From positions 1-36,889 of the forward strand of contig CAYQTE010000049.1 in NCBI GenBank assembly GCA_964420285.1: a stretch of DNA of 36,889 bases. The letters run 5' to 3'. This document shows positions 32,050 through 36,889 of the stretch, piece by piece. Position 1 is the first letter of the stretch, and each line of letters begins with the position of its first letter. This DNA is from CAYQTE01 sp964420285. GTDB taxonomy: Bacteria; Planctomycetota; Phycisphaerae; Tepidisphaerales; Tepidisphaeraceae. A model generated the notes under the pieces. It saw only the letters and a list, made by a program, of their open reading frames with translations, did no database searches and was not told the DNA's origin. The position numbers and the translations under genes were made by a program.

Positions 32050-32237
32050 GTAGCGCACTCGTGGCCGGAGCAAGCGGATCGTTTTCCGCATCCGTCCGGC
32101 GTTGTGGGATTTCGGGCTTATCTACGAATACCGCAACCGGAATTCCATTCCGTTGGCCTCAGCCAAACTCCGCGGATGCGATGGAAAAGCCCCTCGTTCC
32201 CGCGTATCCTACACGAAAGTTCCTTCCGGAGCAAAAC

Positions 32238-32672
32238 ATGGATCTGTTATCGCGCCTTCAGGATGACATGAAAGCCGCTCTCAAGAGTGGTCAAAAGGAC
32301 AAGCTCTCGGTCATCCGCATGCTGATCAGCGACGTCAAAGTCATCGACATGGCTCCCAAACCGACCACCGCCGAGCAGGCCGTCGCCGCCTATGCCAAAA
32401 AACTTCGCAAGGCCCGCGAGGAGATGGCTCAATATCATCGCGAAGCCGAAGTCAAACAGCTCGACTTCGAGATTTCCGTCGTCGAGGAATACCTGCCGAA
32501 AAAGGCCACCGGCGAGCAAGCCGAAGCCCTGGTGACGGCGTTCCTCGCAGCCAACACGTTCACCGAGAAGCAGTTCGGCCAAGCCATGGGCGCCTTCATG
32601 AAGGCCCACGGCGACGGCGTCGATCCGGCCGTCATCAATCCCATCCTGCGCGCCAAGCTCGCCGGAAAGTGA
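32238..32672 (+). CDS. GatB/YqeY-domain protein
   Basis: A 144-residue protein of the YqeY family, which is related to the tail domain of the GatB subunit of tRNA amidotransferase. Visible blocks are LLSRLQDDMKAALKSGQKDKL, LRKAREEMAQYHREA, VVEEYLPKKATGEQ and the C-terminal GDGVDPAVINPILRAKL. Its precise role is not established; a link to tRNA-dependent amidation is likely. GGAG lies six bases before the ATG at 32238; the frame from 32061 is rejected. It is transcribed away from rho across a 188-bp shared upstream region. Confidence 0.9.
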   Translation: MDLLSRLQDDMKAALKSGQKDKLSVIRMLISDVKVIDMAPKPTTAEQAVAAYAKKLRKAREEMAQYHREAEVKQLDFEISVVEEYLPKKATGEQAEALVTAFLAANTFTEKQFGQAMGAFMKAHGDGVDPAVINPILRAKLAGK

Positions 32673-32715
32673 TTTTTCCCGTGTCAATTTAATTGAACTT
32701 GGGCTAGGCTGGCAA

Positions 32716-32797
32716 CTTGCATTGGACCGAAAAGTCTGGTAAATGCAAGGCCTTGCTAGCGCCGTGGAACCAGCGCATGGATGCTTAACTCAAGCAT
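32716..32797 (+). promoter_or_regulatory. Two short hairpins in front of the DUF2934 gene
   Basis: CTTGCATT (32716-32723) pairs with AATGCAAG (32742-32749), and ATGCTT (32781-32786) with AAGCAT (32792-32797). Both lie in the 156-bp gap before the small gene at 32829. They may form a structured leader; neither has a U-tail. Confidence 0.35.
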
Positions 32798-32828
32798 ACA
32801 CAAGGTTTTGCGAAAGGAGTCTCTTATC

Positions 32829-33065
32829 ATGGCCAAGTATTCAAAGCCGTCTTCCTCCACCCCGGTGACCCCGGCGGTTATCAAACAGACCCCGGCCCGG
32901 GGCACGCCGATCCCGAAATCCAATCCGGCCCCAGCTCCTGCGCCGAAAAAGGTCATCACACATGAAATGATCGCCAAGCGAGCGTTCGAGATTCATTGCT
33001 CGGGCACCGGCGGTTCGGAAGCCGACAACTGGTATCGCGCCGAACGTGAACTTCGCGGCATCTAG
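32829..33065 (+). CDS. DUF2934-type small protein
   Basis: A 78-residue protein with a Pro/Thr/Lys-rich flexible N-terminus (residues 1-40) and a C-terminal helical motif of the DUF2934 type: HEMIAKRAFEIHCSGTGGSE followed by ADNWYRAEREL. This motif occurs in short proteins of planctomycetes, acidobacteria and proteobacteria; its function is unknown. AAAGGAG lies ten bases before the ATG at 32829. The frame from 32781 would start inside a hairpin and is not preferred. Confidence 0.75.
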   Translation: MAKYSKPSSSTPVTPAVIKQTPARGTPIPKSNPAPAPAPKKVITHEMIAKRAFEIHCSGTGGSEADNWYRAERELRGI

Positions 33066-33199
33066 ATTACGCCGATTTGAGCGAAGGTCTCGTTTTTCGG
33101 ACATTCAGATAAGCCCCGATGACTCACGGGGGTGTAGTGCGCGCAACCACGGCCGACGGGTCGTCATCCGTCGCCGCTTTGGCTGGTCTGCGCGCCGCA

Positions 33200-33228
33200 T
33201 TGTCCTCGTTCACCGTCGATCCTATGAT
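33200..33228 (+). promoter_or_regulatory. Promoter of the LON-domain gene, probably leaderless
   Basis: TTGTCC (33200-33205) and TATGAT (33223-33228) are separated by 17 bp, the optimal sigma-70 spacing. The start codon ATG follows nine bases after the -10, with no Shine-Dalgarno sequence, so the transcript should begin at or within a few bases of the ATG. Confidence 0.55.
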
Positions 33229-33237
33229 CCAATTGTC

Positions 33238-33912
33238 ATGGGCAATTCACCCGGGCAACACGATTTTGCACCCGCCATTCCGCTCTTTCCACTGCCGAAT
33301 GTCGTACTCTTTCCCCGCGCCGTCATCGCCCTCCACGTCTTCGAAGAACGCTATCAGGCCATGATGGTCCATGCCCTGGCCCATGACAGCCTTATCGCCA
33401 TGGCCCTGCTCCTGCCCGGCTGGGAAAAGGACTATTACGGCCATCCGCCCATCGATCCCGTCGTCTGCGTCGGCACCATTCTCAATCACGAACAACTCCC
33501 CGACGGCCGGTACAATCTGCTCCTTCAGGGTCGGGTCCGGGCTCTTGTCGTGGGCGAGCGGGCCGGGCATCCGTTCCGGCTGGCTCAACTGGCGCCGGCC
33601 CCTGAATCGATCCCCGAGGAATCCGATCTGGCCACCGAACGCACCCGCCTGCGAGAACTTTTCCGCCACGGCCAGTGGCAAAACACCGAAATCGCCCGGC
33701 ATTTGGATCGCTGCCTCGGCGGCACGATATCCACACCGGATGCGGCCGATTTGATCGCGTTCAATCTGCTGGACGACATCCCGCTGAAGCAATCCCTGCT
33801 GGCCGAAAGCGACGTCCGCCGCCGCATCCACCGCATCATCGCCGCCGTCAGCGAAATCCGCCTGCCCGCCCCGCGCCGATCCACCTGGCCGCCGAAGATC
33901 AGCTCGAATTGA
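33238..33912 (+). CDS. Stand-alone LON substrate-binding domain protein
   Basis: A 224-residue protein consisting of the N-terminal domain of Lon protease without ATPase or peptidase parts. The family start is clear: IPLFPLPNVVLFPRAVIALH and VFEERYQAMM. It continues with PVVCVGTILNHEQLPDGRYN and LLLQGRVRALV, and ends in a helical bundle (LLDDIPLKQSLLAESDVRRR). Such single-domain proteins are thought to bind protein substrates or partners. The ATG at 33238 places the first strand normally; the longer frame from 33046 is rejected. The MFS transporter gene begins eight bases after its stop, so they probably share a transcript. Confidence 0.9.
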   Translation: MGNSPGQHDFAPAIPLFPLPNVVLFPRAVIALHVFEERYQAMMVHALAHDSLIAMALLLPGWEKDYYGHPPIDPVVCVGTILNHEQLPDGRYNLLLQGRVRALVVGERAGHPFRLAQLAPAPESIPEESDLATERTRLRELFRHGQWQNTEIARHLDRCLGGTISTPDAADLIAFNLLDDIPLKQSLLAESDVRRRIHRIIAAVSEIRLPAPRRSTWPPKISSN

Positions 33913-33920
33913 GTTGCTGA

Positions 33921-35156
33921 TTGAACCCCATCGTGAATGTCGATGAAAAGCGGGTGATGCAAACCCGACTCCTTCGCCTCTATGCCACGGAACTGCTGGC
34001 CACATTCGGCGCCAATCTCATGGTGTCCGGGATTTTCTTTTATACCCAGGCCCGCTTTGGGTGGGAGATGCGGCGAAACCTGCTCCTGGCCACCGCCCAG
34101 GGCGTGGTGTATGTCGTGGGGGCTCTGTCGGCCAACGGAATTGCCCGGCGCATCGGCCGGCGCACGCTGCTGGTGGCGCTGAACATCGCCCTGGCCCTGC
34201 TGCCGCTGGTATGCGTTTGGCGGCCAAACCCGCACGTCGTCGCCGGTATCGTCGTGCTCTATACACTCCTGCACGCCGCACAATGGCCCGCCCTGGAAAG
34301 CCTGGTCTCCGGCACCGCCGCCGCCAGGGAACTCTCGCGGCGAATTTCCGTCTACAACCTGGTCTGGTCCGGCGGCGGGGCGCTGACCATCGCCATGATC
34401 GGAACGATCCTCACGCGCTTTGCATCCTGCGTCTTTTTTCTCATTCCCACCGCCGTTCACGTTCTGGCCATTCTCATGATCTTCAACATCAACAGTGAAA
34501 CCGCACCGGCCGCCGCCGCGCATGCGGCCCCCGAGCCGGAACTTCTGGCCGTGCGCACGCTGGCGATGCGGCTGTCGCGCGTGGCGCTGCCGGCCATGAT
34601 GGCGGTGATCTATTCCATCGGCGCCCTGATGCCCACGCTGCCGGTCATCCGTGCCAGCCCCAGCAAACTCGGCACGCTTCTGGCCAGCGTCTGGATGATC
34701 TCCAGATTCTTCACGTTCATCTTGCTGGGCGCGACGGTCTGGTGGCACACCCGGCCGAGATCGCTTCTGGCCGCCGCGCTGGTTCTCCCGCTGGCGTTTC
34801 TCGGCATCACCCTGATCCCCGCACTGGCCCCCATGATCGCCTGCCAGATCGTCCTGGGCCTGGCGCTTGGACTTATCTACGCCGCCAGCCTCTATTTCGG
34901 TATGGTCCTCAGCTCCGGCAGCACCGAACACGGCGGCTACCACGAAGCCCTGATCGGCCTGGGCATGTTCCTCGGCCCCGGCTCCGGCGTGCTCGCCCAG
35001 CTCATGGCCCCCACCAGCCCCTCCGTCGGCATCGCCGCCATCGCCGTGCTTTTGTTCCTTCCGGTGATCGTGTCGGTCGCGCTGGGCCTGCAATCGCCGC
35101 GCAGAAGGGAGCAAGCGGAAGATATCCCTCGCAGAGGCGCAGAGGCGCAGAGATAG
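33921..35156 (+). CDS. MFS-type membrane transporter
   Basis: A polytopic protein of up to 411 residues with about 12 hydrophobic segments and the MFS loop ANGIARRIGRRTLL after the second one, as expected for a proton- or ion-coupled transporter. The substrate is unknown. The start is uncertain: TTG at 33921, GTG at 33933 or ATG at 33957 (MQTRLLRLYATELL), none with a strong ribosome binding site. The last dozen residues (EDIPRRGAEAQR) are encoded by the left arm of the dispersed repeat at 35118-35240, so the original C-terminus has apparently been replaced or extended by repeat insertion. Confidence 0.8.
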   Translation: MNPIVNVDEKRVMQTRLLRLYATELLATFGANLMVSGIFFYTQARFGWEMRRNLLLATAQGVVYVVGALSANGIARRIGRRTLLVALNIALALLPLVCVWRPNPHVVAGIVVLYTLLHAAQWPALESLVSGTAAARELSRRISVYNLVWSGGGALTIAMIGTILTRFASCVFFLIPTAVHVLAILMIFNINSETAPAAAAHAAPEPELLAVRTLAMRLSRVALPAMMAVIYSIGALMPTLPVIRASPSKLGTLLASVWMISRFFTFILLGATVWWHTRPRSLLAAALVLPLAFLGITLIPALAPMIACQIVLGLALGLIYAASLYFGMVLSSGSTEHGGYHEALIGLGMFLGPGSGVLAQLMAPTSPSVGIAAIAVLLFLPVIVSVALGLQSPRRREQAEDIPRRGAEAQR

Positions 35157-35240
35157 GAACCAGAAATCCTGCGATTTCAAATTTTCAAATCTGAAATCTT
35201 TTTCCTCTGCGGCTCTGCGCCTCTGCGAGGGATATTCTTC
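35118..35240. repeat. GCAGAGG-type inverted repeat element
   Basis: Left arm 35118-35152 (GAAGATATCCCTCGCAGAGG...) and right arm 35205-35240 (...CCTCTGCGAGGGATATTCTT) are reverse complements except for one indel and one mismatch. The 52-bp AT-rich spacer contains ATTTCAAATTTTCAAATCTG. The element lies between the convergent MFS and mqnE genes and contributes the MFS stop codon. Size and structure resemble a MITE or REP-type element; no transposase is present. Confidence 0.8.
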
Positions 35241-35262
35241 TATTCAATTGTTGACAGACATA

Positions 35263-36402
35263 TCACGCGGGAGCGGGAGCAGCGCGCTCGTCGGCACGGA
35301 TCGGCCGATAAAGCGTATCGCGTTCGACGGGAATCCGGCCGGTTTCGCGGATCAGGCGGTGGATGTCCTCCACATGCAGTTCCTGATGCACGCCGGCGCC
35401 TTGGCGTTTGGTGATGTCGTACCAGACCACCGTGCCGTCGAGGTCGTCGCAGCCGTAATCCAGCGCCACCTGGCTGAGCGCCACGCTCTGCATGATCCAG
35501 AACGCCTTGATGTGCGGGATGTTCGGCACCATCAGCCGGGCGATCGCCAGCGTTTTCAGATCGGTCAATCCCGTCGGGCCGGGCAACTCGCCCAGTTCGC
35601 TGTTGTCGGGAATGAAACTGAGCGGGACGATGCAATTGAAATGGGCCGGCCGATTCGCCAGCGAATCGGCCTGGTGCTGGCGAAGTTGCAGGAAATGCCC
35701 GATGCGCTGCTGTGTTGATTCGACGTGGCCGTAGAGCATGGTGGCGTTGGAAAAAATCCCCAGCTCGTGGGCGATTCGATGGACTTCAAACCAGCGGTCG
35801 GCGCGGACCTTCGATTTGAAGACCGCATCGTGGACGCGATCGTCGAAGATCTCCGCTCCGCCGCCTGGCAGGCTGCCCAGGCCGGCGTTACGCAGTTCGA
35901 TGAGCACCTGGCGGATATCCAGCCGGGCCACGCGCGAAAAATGGATGATCTCGATGGCCGTGAATGCCTTGATGTGCAACTTCGGCGCCGCCGCGCGGAT
36001 GCCGCGGAGCATCTCGAGGTAATAGTCGAATTTCAGCCACGGATGCAGCCCGCCGACGATGTGGATTTCGGTGGCCCCGGCGTCGGCGGCTTTGACGGCC
36101 GTCGCCACCACCTGCTCGACCGGCATCTCGTACGCCCCCTCCTCGCCGGCCTTGCGATAGAACGAGCAGAACTTGCACGACAGGGCGCAAACGTTCGTGT
36201 AGTTAATATGTCGATTGCGATTGTAGTAGGCCCGATCCCCGTGCAGTTTCTCGCGCACGCTGTTGGCCAGACGCCCGATCCCATGCACATCCCGGCTGGC
36301 ATAGAGCGCCTCGCCATCGGCCGCATCAAGCCACTCACCGGCCACCACTTTGTCGGCGATGGGAAACAGGGCCGGGTCGCTGACAAGTCGCTGGGACATC
36401 AT
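35263..36402 (-). CDS. mqnE: Aminofutalosine synthase, radical SAM
   Basis: Builds aminofutalosine from S-adenosylmethionine and a 3-enolpyruvyl-benzoate in the alternative menaquinone pathway. The 379-residue protein has the CxxxCxxC cluster motif at Cys72, Cys76 and Cys79 (TNVCALSCKFCSFYRK). Further family blocks are HIVGGLHPWLKFDYY, AFTAIEIIHFSR, LPGGGAEIFDDRVH, and SNATMLYGHVE with the His/Glu pair. These favour MqnE over the related MqnC. I chose the ATG pair at 36402/36399; the longer frame to 36564 would translate a dispersed repeat (LRLCASARDIL). TATACT lies eight bases upstream of the start. Confidence 0.9.
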   Translation of the reverse strand: MMSQRLVSDPALFPIADKVVAGEWLDAADGEALYASRDVHGIGRLANSVREKLHGDRAYYNRNRHINYTNVCALSCKFCSFYRKAGEEGAYEMPVEQVVATAVKAADAGATEIHIVGGLHPWLKFDYYLEMLRGIRAAAPKLHIKAFTAIEIIHFSRVARLDIRQVLIELRNAGLGSLPGGGAEIFDDRVHDAVFKSKVRADRWFEVHRIAHELGIFSNATMLYGHVESTQQRIGHFLQLRQHQADSLANRPAHFNCIVPLSFIPDNSELGELPGPTGLTDLKTLAIARLMVPNIPHIKAFWIMQSVALSQVALDYGCDDLDGTVVWYDITKRQGAGVHQELHVEDIHRLIRETGRIPVERDTLYRPIRADERAAPAPA

Positions 36403-36410
36403 GGTGCCGG

Positions 36411-36416
36411 AGTATA
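36411..36416 (-). promoter_or_regulatory. -10-like box 8 nt before the mqnE start
   Basis: On the minus strand TATACT ends eight bases before the ATG at 36402, with no Shine-Dalgarno sequence between. TTAGAA at an 18-bp spacing is a weak -35. Leaderless transcription is possible. Confidence 0.4.
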
Positions 36417-36470
36417 TTCCAGCCGAGGCGAGGGTTCTAACCTGTTCACGGCTTTTGAAACTGTTGGAGG

Positions 36471-36507
36471 GAAGAATATCCCTCGCAGAGGCGCAAAGGC
36501 GCAGAGG
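36471..36507. repeat. Single GCAGAGG-type repeat arm upstream of mqnE
   Basis: GAAGAATATCCCTCGCAGAG followed by GCGCAAAGGCGCAGAGG. Its first 25 bases are the exact reverse complement of the end of the element at 35205-35240, so mqnE is bracketed by inverted copies. Confidence 0.75.
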
Positions 36508-36632
36508 TCGGCCTGGTAACTGCCCGCGCGACTGTTGCAACAGGTTGGCAGGGTTTTGGATCATTGCGATTCGTGATATTGTAGCCGCTGGCGGTCCGGT
36601 CCAAATGCCATCTCTTGAGAAACGGAGTCTCT

Positions 36633-36889
36633 ATGGGCCCGCTCTTGCGTCGCGTCGTTCACATACTCGGCATCGGTCTGGTCGCCATGTTCGCGCTGGC
36701 TTCGAGCGCTGTCGCCGATGGCGTCTACATCCCCCAGCGAGCCTATCCGACTCTGCCGACAATCCCCGTGCAACGGGCGATCATCATCCATCGCAACGGC
36801 GTCGAGACGCTCATCGTCGAGTCCGCGTTCCAGTCCAAATCGCCGGATGTCGCATGGATTCTGCCCCTGCCGGCCGTGCCGGGTAATCT
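36633..36889 (+). CDS. Secreted DUF2330-like protein, 3' end beyond window
   Basis: The first 85 codons of a gene cut by the window edge. A signal peptide (LGIGLVAMFALASSAVA) is followed by GVYIPQRAYPTLPTIPVQRA, IIIHRNGVETLIVES, and SPDVAWILPLPAVPG. The last pattern (DxAW.lP.PaVP) is typical of DUF2330 proteins, which are exported and of unknown function. GGAG lies five bases before the ATG. It is divergent from mqnE. Confidence 0.75.
   Translation, partial: MGPLLRRVVHILGIGLVAMFALASSAVADGVYIPQRAYPTLPTIPVQRAIIIHRNGVETLIVESAFQSKSPDVAWILPLPAVPGN

Noticed and set aside
30991..32271. A 426-codon plus-strand frame opposite rho
   Set aside because: It is the shadow of Rho; its translation shows only low-complexity composition and no family blocks.
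33585..35180. A 531-codon minus-strand frame opposite the LON and MFS genes
   Set aside because: Gly/Gln/Asp-rich shadow of the transporter; its first residues are translated repeat (LRLCASARD).
35113..35245. The tandem GCAGAGG units considered as a CRISPR array
   Set aside because: Units are 7-8 bp without spacers and form inverted arms; no cas gene is present.
36403..36564. A longer mqnE reading frame starting at 36564
   Set aside because: The extra residues translate the dispersed repeat at 36471-36507, and the family start fits the ATG at 36402.

Overview
The window is about 36.9 kb of GC-rich, gene-dense chromosomal DNA with one 100-N scaffold gap (25148-25247). It looks like a planctomycete, possibly of the Phycisphaerae. 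The grounds are the CPTCGYDLRATPDRCPECG-type zinc ribbon, several small zinc-ribbon/membrane proteins, planctomycete-style secreted sugar-active enzymes, an aminofutalosine synthase, and two families of dispersed short inverted repeats. This is inference from gene content; there is no rRNA marker in the window. No phage, transposase, CRISPR array, tRNA or rRNA is visible.

Layout. 1-747: two small lipoproteins in one minus-strand unit. 903-3836: SNF2-family helicase. 4020-5274: small zinc-ribbon membrane proteins. 5323-6204: cyclophilin. 6262-6386: the SRP RNA gene (ffs), followed by a repeat pair and NAD kinase. 7511-12095: a rhamnulose-phosphate aldolase/dehydrogenase fusion, pyruvoyl-dependent arginine decarboxylase, and an overlapping ubiX-ubiA pair. 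12211-15045: PurL carrying two PurS-like N-terminal modules. 15093-18365: a methyltransferase and a secreted clan GH-A-like glycosidase, separated by an inverted repeat. 18631-22223: Ser/Thr kinase, argG and argJ. 22257-24954: serpin and a secreted beta-propeller glycosidase. 25004-25971: a scaffold gap and a mazEF toxin-antitoxin pair. 25992-30097: catalase, a LigD-PE-like protein, an aldo/keto reductase and a secreted tyrosine-type phosphatase. 30257-32049: hicBA-like pair and rho. 32238-35156: YqeY, DUF2934, LON-domain and MFS proteins. 35263-36889: mqnE bracketed by repeats, and the start of a DUF2330-type protein.

How the genes fit together. MqnE and the UbiX/UbiA pair suggest menaquinone synthesis by the futalosine route, scattered over the chromosome. 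ArgG, ArgJ and arginine decarboxylase outline arginine synthesis followed by conversion to agmatine. The aldolase fusion and two secreted glycosidases fit a polysaccharide or deoxysugar degrader. Two toxin-antitoxin-like modules and a serpin are the accessory content.

The most interesting non-gene signals are: (i) a set of genes without a Shine-Dalgarno sequence that carry a -10-like hexamer 6-9 nt before the start codon, which suggests leaderless transcription; (ii) two families of dispersed inverted repeats, one of which supplies the C-terminus of a transporter and brackets mqnE; (iii) an exact 55-bp duplication on the two sides of the N gap, which looks like an unmerged assembly overlap hiding a continuous small ORF in front of mazE; and (iv) a two-hairpin, U-tailed structure containing an anti-Shine-Dalgarno stretch upstream of catalase. 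I did not find one clearly new multi-gene system.
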